35,031 nt of DNA from the NCBI GenBank assembly GCA_902764545.1, contig CACWWC010000019.1:1-35031 (forward strand). Direction: 5' to 3'. Position numbers and translations under genes: made by a program. Every line of letters starts with the position of its first letter. The first letter of the stretch is position 1. This document shows positions 1 to 9,061 of the stretch, piece after piece. A model generated the notes under the pieces. The model saw only the letters and a program-made list of their open reading frames with translations. It did no database searches and was not told where the DNA came from. This DNA is from an uncultured Erysipelotrichaceae bacterium (GTDB lineage: Bacteria > Bacillota_I > Bacilli_A > RF39 > UBA660).

Positions 1-18
1 GAATAGATGCTTGACCAT
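1..18 (-). CDS. Possible start of a gene running off the left edge
   Basis: A minus-strand ATG at 18-16 would encode M-V-K-H-L-F before the window ends. An AGAAGGAG sequence lies just upstream (22-29), only three bases from the ATG, which is short but usable. Nothing about function can be said from six codons. The alternative is that this is non-coding DNA downstream of the GNAT gene. Confidence 0.22.
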
Positions 19-103
19 CTACTCCTTCTAGAATAAAATTAATTTAATTATAAATCTTATTTTTTAGGAGAAAAATCTCCACACTTATTCTACACTAACG
101 TTT

Positions 104-1579
104 TTATAGATGTTTTTTATTATTTTCTATTGATGAGTTTACTTTTGAATAAAAGTTCATATCCCATAATTTTCCATTAATATAATATGATTCTAGTCTT
201 ATTCCATTAAGCTCTGCTACTTTCTCATGTAATTTTAATGATGGATTATTAAATTCAAATACTGCACTAGTTACACTTGCATATCCTATTGAAAAAAGTT
301 CATCATAAAATTTGTTAATTACACTAGTGCCTAGTCCTCTATGTTGTAGTTTTGGAGCGATTCCGATCTCTATTTCTGCATTCTTTCCACCAGCGTTTTC
401 TCTTAATATATTTATATATCCTGCATAGTTATTTTTTTCATCGATAATTATGTAACTATAATTCATTACAGCTTTTGATATACCATAATTACCATTTCCT
501 TTTTGCAGAAAATACTTATCTTCTCCTAACGGAATTGTAAATCCTTCCCTTTCTTGCATGGCTTTTATATGACCATCAATTATTTTATTAGAATCAATAT
601 TTGATTTTTCTAATGCGTTCGGTCTTATAAGTCTATATCCATTTCCTAAGTCTATTTCATCGTTTAGATTTTTTCTATCTCTTTCTAACGATGATAATGT
701 TACAATCTTATTATCTGGAAGAATTATACCATTTTCTTTTTTCATGTTTGGCAAATGCTGAAACATCATGTTAGACTCTAAATTTTCTCCATTTATTTTA
801 CCATATGGTATTTCCCCGAAGTAGTTCATACTAGTATTATTAATTAATTCTAACATATCTTTATCACTACCATTTATTGAGGTCATGACATTATGAATAT
901 TCGATCTATGAGCAAACTGAATATAGTCATCTATTAAAAAACTTGCCAATTCATTAATAATGTCACTACCTAGCCTCTTATCAATATATATATTTAGATT
1001 AGCTCTTTTATTTGACCATAGTACATTACTTAGCCCAATTATTCCAATCACCTTATCATGACTCATAATGGAATATGGCAATTGTAGTTTTGGTATTTGA
1101 TAGTCTTCTTGATATCTTTCAAGGATATCTGGTTTTATTCCAGGTTTTAGTAAAGATTTTGGAATAACTATATTAGTGCTTGGTATAATTTCCTTTTTTT
1201 GATGATTAGTCTCTGTCTTACTTTTATAAATAAATTCATGTATTTCTTTTATGTTTAATGATTCTTTTAAGTACTTTTTATATTCTGCTAATATCTCTTC
1301 TTGTGACTCTTCTGTTAGTTCTTCCATGACCTCAAATCTAATTGATGCAGTCTCATCTTGTGCATGGATATCAAATAGTCCAATATACCCAATATAGTTT
1401 CCATTCATATCAGTTATAGCTGCCCTTAAATTTGTTGGCATGGATTTTAGTATTGCATCTGCTCTATCATCATCAAGGTTAGAATTATCTTTTATTATCT
1501 TTTTTGATAAATCAATGAACGAGTCAAAGCTTCCAATCAAATATTTTTCAGTTTGTAATTTTGGTATAAAATTTCTCAT
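104..1579 (-). CDS. Three-domain GNAT-like N-acetyltransferase
   Basis: A 491-residue protein that appears to contain three GNAT-like modules in a row. The N-terminal one (about 1-115) and the middle one (about 160-275) keep the typical strand pattern, for example GNYIGYIGLF and HDKVIGIIGLS followed by an acidic strand, but lack a clear acetyl-CoA loop. The C-terminal module (about 300-475) is the only one with a good motif A, the pyrophosphate loop QHRGLGTSVI at 412-421, preceded by AEIEIGIAP. So probably one active acetyl-CoA-binding domain with two degenerate copies that may bind substrate. The substrate is unknown. GGAGGT sits a few bases before the ATG. The gene stands alone; the next gene upstream ends 137 bases away. 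Confidence 0.75.
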   Translation of the reverse strand: MRNFIPKLQTEKYLIGSFDSFIDLSKKIIKDNSNLDDDRADAILKSMPTNLRAAITDMNGNYIGYIGLFDIHAQDETASIRFEVMEELTEESQEEILAEYKKYLKESLNIKEIHEFIYKSKTETNHQKKEIIPSTNIVIPKSLLKPGIKPDILERYQEDYQIPKLQLPYSIMSHDKVIGIIGLSNVLWSNKRANLNIYIDKRLGSDIINELASFLIDDYIQFAHRSNIHNVMTSINGSDKDMLELINNTSMNYFGEIPYGKINGENLESNMMFQHLPNMKKENGIILPDNKIVTLSSLERDRKNLNDEIDLGNGYRLIRPNALEKSNIDSNKIIDGHIKAMQEREGFTIPLGEDKYFLQKGNGNYGISKAVMNYSYIIIDEKNNYAGYINILRENAGGKNAEIEIGIAPKLQHRGLGTSVINKFYDELFSIGYASVTSAVFEFNNPSLKLHEKVAELNGIRLESYYINGKLWDMNFYSKVNSSIENNKKHL

Positions 1580-1716
1580 ATTACCTCCATATTATTTATA
1601 TATGTACTTTTCTAATATAATATCTTTCTACTTTAATAATGTTCATACCTTTATATGATTTTATCACAGTTTATATTTTAAAAAAACTATTAATAATATG
1701 ATTATTTGTAAAATTA

Positions 1717-3699
1717 TTAGGTAACTAGTCTATCTGAAAATACAAGTTTTTTATAAGCTTCTCCACTCATTATCTCAACAGGGTCAGTTGCAGCATATGC
1801 GATTGATACTGAGTAATCTGGATAATTATCTAATATTTCTTGTAATAAGTTGTCATCTATTCCGAGTTCTTCTTTGTGATTTAATATATATTCAATGTCT
1901 TCCTTATCTTTGTCAAATCTTTTGTAGTATTTATCTTTAATTGCTCCTTGTTTGCTTGCAATAGTATACTCAAGCGGCAGTATATTCAAGCTTGCTCCAC
2001 ATAAATTAACATTTTTAACGAAATCTTTTATTTTAGTATTCTTCATTATCTTAATTCCAAGTAAATATTGTGTATCATTATTTGCATTAAAGCTTTTAGC
2101 CATTATATCATTTTCATACTCATACATTGGAAAAACTGATATATTTACACCAAATAGCTTCCCTTTAAAGCCAAAATCTTGTAATACTCTATAGAATGGT
2201 AACTGAGCTTCCTTATGGTAATGTATTGGACTGTGAACTTTACCATCATCGTCTACATAATATTTTTTTAGTTGTGGAGGTGCCATAATATATGTAAATG
2301 TATCAAATAAATTTTGAACAATATCTAAATTTGAATTTTCATTTACTACAATCTCTTTAGGCTCCCTTGGAATTCTTGTCGTTAACATGGAAAACTTTGT
2401 ATATTTTTTAGAATCGCATAACATCTCAAATGATGGCTCGTTTTTTAATATATCTCTAAATTTACTCATAAATTCAATTGGAATAAATATGTCAACATCT
2501 CCAAAATTGCGAGACTCCATTGCGTTTGTTAAAAGATATGGGATTGTTCCACCATATATACACAAATGATTTATAATTTCTGTATCCATTTGAGATAACT
2601 GTTTAAAGAAATCTTTTATTTGTTGAAGAGTATATTTTTCATCGTATGTAGATTTTTCATCGCTTGAGTGTTTAAATTCTCCATGTGTTCCTGGAAATAT
2701 ATCAGCATTATTTTTTTGTTTTTGATACATAGCGTATAATCTTTTTTCTTCCTTCTCATCTTCAGCTTGAAGTTTTTTATGAAACTCATCTGACTCTTTT
2801 AAGTATTTTCTACATTCTTCGAGATATACTTTCATAGCATCGTTACTGTTTAATCTGTCTGCGATAGTTAAATAATCTTCCTCTAAATCTAGACAGTATT
2901 TTTTATCTTCCTCAACTGTATATACTATGTAAGTTATATAACCTTCTTTATCACGAATTACATCATTATCAGTATATTCGCATATATATCCCCTATTTAA
3001 ATGTTTATTAAGTTCTTTAATATCTTTGGTTTTATATGCAGATTTTATTTTATAATATCTTTGTTCTACTTTTGTTGCTTGTTCAAATTGACATTCTGAT
3101 ACTTCTTTTTCAAAAATTGTTCCTGCAAAATTTTTCTCAAAGATTTGTTTTTTTTCTTCATCTGTTATTATTTCGGTGTTTGCGAAGAGTTGAAGAAAGT
3201 ATGGTTTATAGAATAATATAGCAGTTGAAGGATTAGTAAAATCTAATACCTCTCCTTTATTAAAATGTATTCTTATATTTGCGTACACATCTGGGCTTCC
3301 TTGTTTTAGCTTTACTAACCTGTTATTGTCTGATAAATATTCTTTATTTAAATTTTGGATAATTTGAATACTCTCTTGTGATAAATGTTCAAATAACCAA
3401 TCATCTAAGTACAGATAATCATTTTCCCACAAAATAATTTCCTGATTAATATTCTCTCTTACTTGTATTGATTTATATACTTTATCATACATTATATCAT
3501 CTTCTATGGCATCTGGATTCTGCTCGAAAAAAAGATTATTATTTCCATTTCTATAAAATAAATTACCAAATTGACGATTTACAAGATTTCTAATCAAATA
3601 CTTTTTTGAAAATCTTATAATATCTCCTTTTTTTATAAGATTATCTGGATCATCTTCTACATATCTTAAATATATATAATCTTCTCTTTTAAATTCCAT
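1717..3699 (-). CDS. Large nucleotidyltransferase-like protein, copy A
   Basis: A protein of 660 residues, paralogous over its whole length to the next gene upstream. About 370 N-terminal residues match no family I recognise. A lysine/glutamate-rich helical stretch (about 300-335) leads to a nucleotidyltransferase-fold C-terminal half: YGGTIPYLL with GG at 383-384 and FGDVDIF with DVD at 401-403 are the glycine-helix and D-x-D signature of the polymerase-beta superfamily. LPLEYTIASKQGAI plus a KDKEDIEYIL helix resemble the AbiEii/MNT-like group. The later strand reads GVNISVFP, without the acidic residue often found there. I chose ATG 3699 over a TTG at 3717 because it aligns with the paralogue's start. 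It lies 27 bases after the paralogue's stop, so the pair is probably an operon. Confidence 0.65.
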   Translation of the reverse strand: MEFKREDYIYLRYVEDDPDNLIKKGDIIRFSKKYLIRNLVNRQFGNLFYRNGNNNLFFEQNPDAIEDDIMYDKVYKSIQVRENINQEIILWENDYLYLDDWLFEHLSQESIQIIQNLNKEYLSDNNRLVKLKQGSPDVYANIRIHFNKGEVLDFTNPSTAILFYKPYFLQLFANTEIITDEEKKQIFEKNFAGTIFEKEVSECQFEQATKVEQRYYKIKSAYKTKDIKELNKHLNRGYICEYTDNDVIRDKEGYITYIVYTVEEDKKYCLDLEEDYLTIADRLNSNDAMKVYLEECRKYLKESDEFHKKLQAEDEKEEKRLYAMYQKQKNNADIFPGTHGEFKHSSDEKSTYDEKYTLQQIKDFFKQLSQMDTEIINHLCIYGGTIPYLLTNAMESRNFGDVDIFIPIEFMSKFRDILKNEPSFEMLCDSKKYTKFSMLTTRIPREPKEIVVNENSNLDIVQNLFDTFTYIMAPPQLKKYYVDDDGKVHSPIHYHKEAQLPFYRVLQDFGFKGKLFGVNISVFPMYEYENDIMAKSFNANNDTQYLLGIKIMKNTKIKDFVKNVNLCGASLNILPLEYTIASKQGAIKDKYYKRFDKDKEDIEYILNHKEELGIDDNLLQEILDNYPDYSVSIAYAATDPVEIMSGEAYKKLVFSDRLVT

Positions 3700-3726
3700 A
3701 TTTTCATCTACTTTCAAATTATTTAA

Positions 3727-5715
3727 TTAACTGATATTTCTATTTGTTAAGACTAATTCTTTATAGGTTTCTCCACTCATAGTGGTTGTTGATGCGTTAT
3801 CATTTACTTTGTATGCAATGGATATTGAATAATTTGGATACTTGCTCAAAATTTCTTGGATTTTTTCATCATTTATTCCTAATTCTTTCTTATGAGATAG
3901 TATATATTCTAAATCTTCTTTATCTTTTTCTAATCTAAATGAGTAATTCTCATTAACAGCACTCTTTTTACTAACTAACGTATATTCTAATGGAAGAATT
4001 TTAAATGCGCAGTCATACACTTCAACATTTTTTACGAAGTTTTCAATATTTTCATTGTTTAGCACTCTTACCCCAAGCAAAAATCGATTTTTATCATTTA
4101 TATTAAAGCTTTTTGCCATGATATTGTTTTCATACTGATATATTGGAAAAACTGAAATATTAATTCCAAATAGTTTAGCTTTAAATCCAAAATCTTGGAT
4201 TTTATTGTAATAAGGTCTAGTTCTTTTTGCAAATTCTATGAATGGATTATGAGTATTATCATCTTCATCATCGTTTATCGCGTCTTCAGGTTCCATCATG
4301 GTATTTAGCATTAGACTAAATAATTCATCAGTTTGTTCATTTTGGCTTGCAAGTTCTATTTGTTTTTTTGGAATTCTAGATGTTAAATGGCAAAATTCTG
4401 CAAGTGGCTTTGAATCACATATCATTTCAAAATCAGCTTGTTCTGATAGACATTTTCTTAAACTTTCCATTTTTTGTACAGGGACAAAAATATCTATATC
4501 GCCAAAGTCTCTACTTTGACTAGCATTATTTAAAATGTATGGTATAGTTCCTCCATAAAAACACATTTCTTTAACTACACTAGGATCCAATGTTTTTAAT
4601 TTTTTATAAAATTCTTTTATTTGATTTATAGTATATCTTGCTTCTTGATTATTATTTATCTGGTCGTTATGAGTGAAATGCCCATTTACCCCTGGAAAAT
4701 ATGAAGGATTATTTTTTTGCAATTTATACAATTTTTCTATCTTGATTTTTTCTTCTTCTTGAGCTTTTCTCCAATTTTCGAGTTGTTCCTCTCGGTGCTT
4801 TATATAATCAGCAATTAGATTTTTATGACATTCGTATGCTTCATCAGCTGACATTCTATCAGCAAATTTTAAAATTAACTGCTCTATATTTCGATAGGAG
4901 GTATCATAACAACTAGTATTTGTAGAGGCAAATTTTATAAATCCTTCATCATCATAAATGAAATCAATACTATATGGTATATCGATTCCAGTTTTCTTTT
5001 TCAGTTCATCTTTTGATTTTACTCGTATATCATCTTTTATTTTAAAATAGTGATATTCATGTAAATCATGATTTGGATCATCTTTCCATATAAAAGCAGT
5101 ACTAGGTTCTTGGGCATATATCGCATTACAAAAATCATCATCAAATAATTCTTGTTTTTCCTCGTCGGAAATAACTTCGGTTTTTGCAAAAAGTTTCATC
5201 CAATCCATATTATAGAATAATGCAATAACGGCCGGATTGCTAAAATCTAATTTTTCGTCTTTTTTAAAATAAATACGTGCGTCAAGTTCTTTATAGGGAT
5301 AACCTTCGGTTAATTCAATAAGTTTATTACTATTTGTTTTATCTGGTATAACTTTTTTTTGAGCATTTGTAATGGCATATATTCCACTATCATCGATATG
5401 TTCAAATAACCAATCATTAAGATAAAAATAATCTCCTGGCCACAAACGTAGTTTATAACTTCTATCTTTGGAAACAATTACAGACTTATATATTTTGTGA
5501 TATAAGAAGTCATTTTCATCACAATCATCATTTTTTTCATATATTAACTTATTATCATAATTAAAAACATTTCCAAATTGTCGTCCAGTGATGTTTTCTA
5601 TTAACCATTCTTTTCTATATCTCAAAATTTCACCTTTTTTGTATTTTACTTTTTCATCTTCAAAATCTTCAGTAAGTCTTAAGTAAACATAATCTTCTCT
5701 TTTAAATTCTTTCAT
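3727..5715 (-). CDS. Large nucleotidyltransferase-like protein, copy B
   Basis: A 662-residue paralogue of the downstream gene. Both start with the shared motif EFKREDY, share YLNDWLFEH-like and QKNN..FPG.HG-F-H motifs before the catalytic half, and end with MSGE-x-YK-x-LV. The nucleotidyltransferase core shows YGGTIPYIL (GG at 388-389) and FGDIDIF (DID at about 406-408), then KLFGINISVFP and LPLEYTLVSKK followed by KDKEDLEYIL. The family normally transfers a nucleotide to an RNA, protein or small molecule. Here neither substrate nor cofactor can be told. No AbiEi-like partner is next to it, so I do not call an AbiE toxin system. GAGGTGC stands a few bases before the ATG. It is the first gene of a two-gene unit. 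Confidence 0.65.
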   Translation of the reverse strand: MKEFKREDYVYLRLTEDFEDEKVKYKKGEILRYRKEWLIENITGRQFGNVFNYDNKLIYEKNDDCDENDFLYHKIYKSVIVSKDRSYKLRLWPGDYFYLNDWLFEHIDDSGIYAITNAQKKVIPDKTNSNKLIELTEGYPYKELDARIYFKKDEKLDFSNPAVIALFYNMDWMKLFAKTEVISDEEKQELFDDDFCNAIYAQEPSTAFIWKDDPNHDLHEYHYFKIKDDIRVKSKDELKKKTGIDIPYSIDFIYDDEGFIKFASTNTSCYDTSYRNIEQLILKFADRMSADEAYECHKNLIADYIKHREEQLENWRKAQEEEKIKIEKLYKLQKNNPSYFPGVNGHFTHNDQINNNQEARYTINQIKEFYKKLKTLDPSVVKEMCFYGGTIPYILNNASQSRDFGDIDIFVPVQKMESLRKCLSEQADFEMICDSKPLAEFCHLTSRIPKKQIELASQNEQTDELFSLMLNTMMEPEDAINDDEDDNTHNPFIEFAKRTRPYYNKIQDFGFKAKLFGINISVFPIYQYENNIMAKSFNINDKNRFLLGVRVLNNENIENFVKNVEVYDCAFKILPLEYTLVSKKSAVNENYSFRLEKDKEDLEYILSHKKELGINDEKIQEILSKYPNYSISIAYKVNDNASTTTMSGETYKELVLTNRNIS

Positions 5716-5936
5716 TATAGCACCTCATTTAATAGTTATATATGATATCATGTTTAAATTAAAATAAAAATACTTTTAATTAGAATAATTGGGTTATTTT
5801 AATACCAGCTTTTTTCTATTCCATATCACTTTTAGTCAACTAATCTAATTGAATCTTTTGTATTTTTCTTAATCTATTTATTCTTTTATTTTTTTGAAAA
5901 ATATGTTATATTAGTATGCATTCAAAGGGAGGGTTT

Positions 5937-7403
5937 ATGAAGATAAAAATAAGGGATATAGAAATTGTCTTCTCCTCAAATCAGCAATCTTACTTAAAAG
6001 ATATAAAAATAATAATAGAAAATAATTATGAAATAGTATCTAGTTGTTTAAATGAAGACAAGATAATCGATATTTCAAGTGATGTTTCAATTTTTAATGA
6101 AATATTTTATAACATAGTTATTGATGTATATGCCAACGATGTTAATAAAAATGCTTTCAGTGATAAGGATTTCTTACCATCGTTATATATAGAAACATTA
6201 ATTAGGAAAAAGGGTTTTTTTGATACTAAAATTGTTGAAATGAATGAAAATATTAGTGATGAATTATTAGATTCGTTAATAGCGTATAAATACTTTGAGG
6301 TAAATGGGTCTTTTGATGACTATGTAGAATATTTAAAATATAGAAATAATCGGGATAAAATATTTCAGTGGTTACAGACTGTTGCTAGATGGGATGCATA
6401 TAACTATTTGTTAGGAATTACATCTAATTGTTTGAAAACTGATAATGAAGACTTTTTTAAACAAATGAACTGTATTATAGATATTTGGCTCAGTCGAGCA
6501 GTGAAACATGTAAAAGATAAAAATTATTCAAATAAACAATATCCTAAAATATCTGATAAAAAATTTGATGAACTATTTTATGATTTTTTAAATTATATTA
6601 ATGCTCCTGATGAATGGATTAATATTTATAACAAACTTAAAAGAGATGGATTAATTATAGTTGAAAATGATAATGAAAACAATTCAATGTGTTTTAAAGA
6701 TAAAGATGGGATTTGGAAAATTCTTATATGCAATGCCGATAATTTAAGAGGTTTTTGTACTTTTATCCATGAATTTATTCATTATGTTTCAAGACAAACA
6801 GATTTATCAGTAGAAAAAATATCAATAGCGGAACTTCCTAGTTTATTTTTTGAAAATGTATCTGTTGATTTTTTAAATAAAAAAGGATATTCAGATAAAA
6901 TTACTCATCAAATTGCAAATGATAGAGAAATTTATAATTACTCATTATGTATTTCAATGCTACCTTTAATTAGTGATTTGATAAGATATATAAATCAGGG
7001 AGAAATTAGGAAAAATGATAAGATGACTTTATATCAAAAACAAATTGATACAATAAATCAAACAAAGAAAGAAATGTTGAAAATTTTAACTGATACTGGT
7101 CAAGTAATAAGTAATTCCAGTGTATTTAAAGAAATAAATGTAGATATAGAAAAAGATGTGGATGATGACTGTGATTTACTAATAGATTCATTTATAAAAG
7201 ATGGTTTACTTGTAATAGATGGCTATCAGTATCTGCTTGATTCTTATTTATCTGAGAAAATATTGGGAATGGATGATTCTACAACAATTCAAAAAATGAT
7301 TGATGTAACAAATAATTTAGGAATGATGAGTGTTGAGAAGATATTAAAATTATTTGGTATTGAGAATGCTCTACAAAATGATGTTAAAAAGTTAAAAAAA
7401 TAA
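5937..7403 (+). CDS. M3-like zinc metallopeptidase (short)
   Basis: A 488-residue protein with the gluzincin motif HEFIH at 278-282 and, 17 residues later, AELPSLFFEN (E299). This strongly resembles the zinc-binding H-E-x-x-H and E-(V/L)-P-S of M3 oligopeptidases (thimet oligopeptidase, oligoendopeptidase F). M3 enzymes are usually about 560-690 residues and cleave short peptides inside the cell. This one is shorter, with a divergent acidic N-terminus. No signal peptide is seen, so it is probably cytoplasmic. The start is set by AAGGGAGG ending a few bases before ATG 5937; an upstream in-frame ATG at 5916 has no such site. It is transcribed away from the nucleotidyltransferase pair and has no partner gene. 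Confidence 0.7.
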   Translation: MKIKIRDIEIVFSSNQQSYLKDIKIIIENNYEIVSSCLNEDKIIDISSDVSIFNEIFYNIVIDVYANDVNKNAFSDKDFLPSLYIETLIRKKGFFDTKIVEMNENISDELLDSLIAYKYFEVNGSFDDYVEYLKYRNNRDKIFQWLQTVARWDAYNYLLGITSNCLKTDNEDFFKQMNCIIDIWLSRAVKHVKDKNYSNKQYPKISDKKFDELFYDFLNYINAPDEWINIYNKLKRDGLIIVENDNENNSMCFKDKDGIWKILICNADNLRGFCTFIHEFIHYVSRQTDLSVEKISIAELPSLFFENVSVDFLNKKGYSDKITHQIANDREIYNYSLCISMLPLISDLIRYINQGEIRKNDKMTLYQKQIDTINQTKKEMLKILTDTGQVISNSSVFKEINVDIEKDVDDDCDLLIDSFIKDGLLVIDGYQYLLDSYLSEKILGMDDSTTIQKMIDVTNNLGMMSVEKILKLFGIENALQNDVKKLKK

Positions 7404-7454
7404 TTAGATAAAAGTTAAAACAACTAATAAATATTTCATATAAAATGTTATTTA

Positions 7455-7483
7455 ATATATTTAACGAAAACGATTAAATATAT
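7455..7483. promoter_or_regulatory. Inverted repeat before the Nudix pseudogene
   Basis: Perfect 10-base arms ATATATTTAA (7455-7464) and TTAAATATAT (7474-7483) flank CGAAAACGA. No T-run follows, so a terminator is unlikely. It overlaps the region where the promoter of the next gene should lie, which would suit an operator. The arms are pure A/T, so chance is possible. Confidence 0.3.
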
Positions 7484-7512
7484 GATAAAATATTTGTTAG
7501 GTGGTTGATAGT

Positions 7513-8023
7513 ATGGATTTTAAAAAAATGAGAGAATATACTCACCAAGAATTTGTAAAATTAGTAAAGAGTTTAAGCGAGGAACAATTATTACATTTAA
7601 GTGCTAATTATGGTGGATATCCAGTATTATTTAGGATGGCACTTGATGAGGAATTGAGTCATATCCCTTTTATTCAAACAGGGGCATCAGTTATTGTTAG
7701 AGATGAGTTTGGTAGAATATTATTACAGCAGAGATCTGATAATGGTTTATGGGGATTACCTGGTGGATGTCAAGATTTAGGAGAAAGACTGGAAACTACT
7801 GCTGTGAGAGAATTATATGAAGAAACTGGTATAAAAGTATCGGAGGAGAATTTAACATTAATAAATACTTTGTCTGGTGAATCTAGAAAAAGATATAACT
7901 ATAAAAATAGATTCGGAATCAATTAAATTAGAATTTTTTGATATTAATAATTTGCCGAAAAATATGCATGATGAAGATTTGATCTTAGAGTATATTAATT
8001 ACATTACTAGAATTGATATTTAA
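7513..8023 (+). pseudogene. Nudix hydrolase gene with internal deletion and frameshift
   Basis: The start is ATG 7513, six to eight bases after AGGTGG. An in-frame GTG at 7501 is part of that ribosome-binding site. The first frame gives about 135 residues with a good Nudix box (GGCQDLGERLE then VRELYEETG), reaching a stop at about 7926. The reading then continues in the +2 frame from about 7907 as KIDSESIKLEFFDINNLP, the normal C-terminal end of this type of Nudix protein, to TAA at 8021-8023. Roughly 30 residues that should join the two parts (the strand usually reading GD.VYN..) are missing, so a deletion created the frameshift. A truncated product may still be made, but the enzyme is probably lost. 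Confidence 0.75.
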
Positions 8024-8215
8024 TAGTAACGATTAAATGCTAAAACGTTATAAAAGGACTTAAACCAACAAAATCATCATAAACATCTGTTAAATTAGAT
8101 AATTCAAGTGTCCAAATATTTCTTTAATGGTAAAGGAAGAAGTACGATTAGTCAAAAAAATGGTTATTAATAAATTATTAACTAATTTAGCTTAAACATA
8201 GTAAAAAATGTAAAT

Positions 8216-8677
8216 ATGTATAAATATTATAATCAATTTCATATGATTGATGAGTTAGCACAAACTATAACTAATATAATAAATCAAAAAGAAAAAGCTA
8301 ATTATTTATGTAAAACAATATCAGTTACTATTCCTGAACATAAAGGGTTAGTGTTATCTTCACCGTTTGATAATTATAGTCCAGCACTTCCTGGATATAT
8401 GGCATTAAATGGAGCTCAAATACAGGCTTTAAACGAAAAATATGGAGAATATGTTGAAGAAATTATACCTGCAGAAGAACATCCTTTTATCATAGTGACG
8501 GAAAATGAAGTATATCAATCTTTTTCTAAATTATCTTTTACAAGTGAAAATGAAATTAGAAGAGCATTAGATGCATTAAGTTTTATGTATGTAAAATATT
8601 ATGGTTCTTTTGATTCAAATGTATTTAAGGAAAGATTTCCTTATTTAGAAGATTTTTTTGATTCAATAGATAAATAA
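8216..8677 (+). CDS. Hypothetical protein, 153 residues
   Basis: Not recognised. The protein is soluble, with a proline-containing stretch (SSPFDNYSPALPGYM), EEHPFIIVTENEVYQSF in the middle and a helical C-terminus. No Shine-Dalgarno sequence is clear before ATG 8216 or before the next Met, so the exact start is uncertain. The stop lies where a convergent truncated CxFC gene loses similarity to its intact copy, suggesting that a rearrangement joined the two here. Confidence 0.5.
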   Translation: MYKYYNQFHMIDELAQTITNIINQKEKANYLCKTISVTIPEHKGLVLSSPFDNYSPALPGYMALNGAQIQALNEKYGEYVEEIIPAEEHPFIIVTENEVYQSFSKLSFTSENEIRRALDALSFMYVKYYGSFDSNVFKERFPYLEDFFDSIDK

Positions 8678-8810
8678 GGTTGGTTTTATCAATAGTTCTT
8701 AAATTACCATTAATAATAATTGGTTTAACTCTACAAAACTCACAAATAAATTCTAATCTCTTTCTTAATGATTCTTCCATTCTAACTTCTTGTTTGATAA
8801 CATTTATCAT
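8625..8810 (-). pseudogene. Truncated copy of the CxFC protein gene
   Basis: Residues 1-51 align without gaps to the intact 90-residue protein encoded at 9623-9895: both have (I/V)ICxFC with Cys23 and Cys26, then PII-x-NG, a basic residue pair and TNL-x-Y. After TNLIYL the similarity stops and only a short unrelated tail follows, antisense to the end of the neighbouring plus-strand gene. The start ATG 8810 has AGAAAGGA in front; an in-frame TTG at 8819 does not. So the 5' part, ribosome-binding site and upstream terminator are kept while the 3' half is gone. It may still be translated into a small protein. Confidence 0.65.
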
Positions 8811-8850
8811 TTTAATCAATCCTTTCTTTGAAAGACTTTTTTCTAAACAA

Positions 8851-8882
8851 GAAAAAAATCAATCCTATTTTAGAATTGATTG
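8851..8882 (-). terminator. Hairpin terminator after the tRNA-like remnant
   Basis: On the minus strand ATCAAT (8880-8875) pairs with ATTGAT (8863-8858), followed by a run of seven T. It matches in position and sequence the terminator at 9932-9958 downstream of tRNA-Thr(GGT). Confidence 0.6.
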
Positions 8883-8892
8883 TCTATTTATT

Positions 8893-8917
8893 CTCGAAAC
8901 TAATAAATAAGTTCGAG
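8893..8917 (-). repeat. CTCGAA/TTCGAG trailer hairpin, copy 1
   Basis: Six-base arms CTCGAA and TTCGAG lie 12 bases beyond a CCA. The same arrangement follows both tRNA-Thr genes at 9970-9986 and 20243-20259, with 11-13 bases between CCA and hairpin each time. Confidence 0.5.
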
Positions 8918-8929
8918 CGGATTTCCCTA

Positions 8930-8966
8930 TGGTGCGAATGACGAAGTGGTTTACAACTCTTTCGCA
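8930..8966 (-). pseudogene. tRNA-like remnant (acceptor stem and CCA only)
   Basis: The minus strand reads TGCGAA, 22 bases, TTCGCA, then CCA: a perfect six-pair acceptor-like stem with encoded CCA but no D, anticodon or T arms. The flanks match those of the intact tRNA-Thr(GGT) locus (trailer hairpin, terminator, then a CxFC gene), which is the main reason to see it as a decayed tRNA. By itself the sequence would not be enough. Confidence 0.35.
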
Positions 8967-9015
8967 TAAAGACGATTGATTTATATCAATCACTATAACC
9001 ATTTTACCAAAAAAC

Positions 9016-9050
9016 AATTAAAGTAGCAATAATTATATGCTACTTTAATT
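9016..9050 (-). terminator. Strong hairpin terminator
   Basis: A 13-pair stem (AATTAAAGTAGCA, 9016-9028, with its complement at 9038-9050) is followed on the minus strand by GTTTTTTGG. It lies 11 bases after the stop of the 151-residue gene. Confidence 0.85.
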
Positions 9051-9061
9051 AATTATAAATA

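Noticed and set aside
1717..5715. AbiE-type toxin-antitoxin system
   Set aside because: Only the nucleotidyltransferase half resembles AbiEii. The proteins are twice its size and no AbiEi-like partner is next to them.
8128..8196. 22-codon plus-strand frame starting at an ATG
   Set aside because: No ribosome-binding site and no conserved feature; probably chance in A/T-rich sequence.
8930..8966. Functional tRNA gene
   Set aside because: Only an acceptor-like stem and CCA are present; the D, anticodon and T arms are missing.
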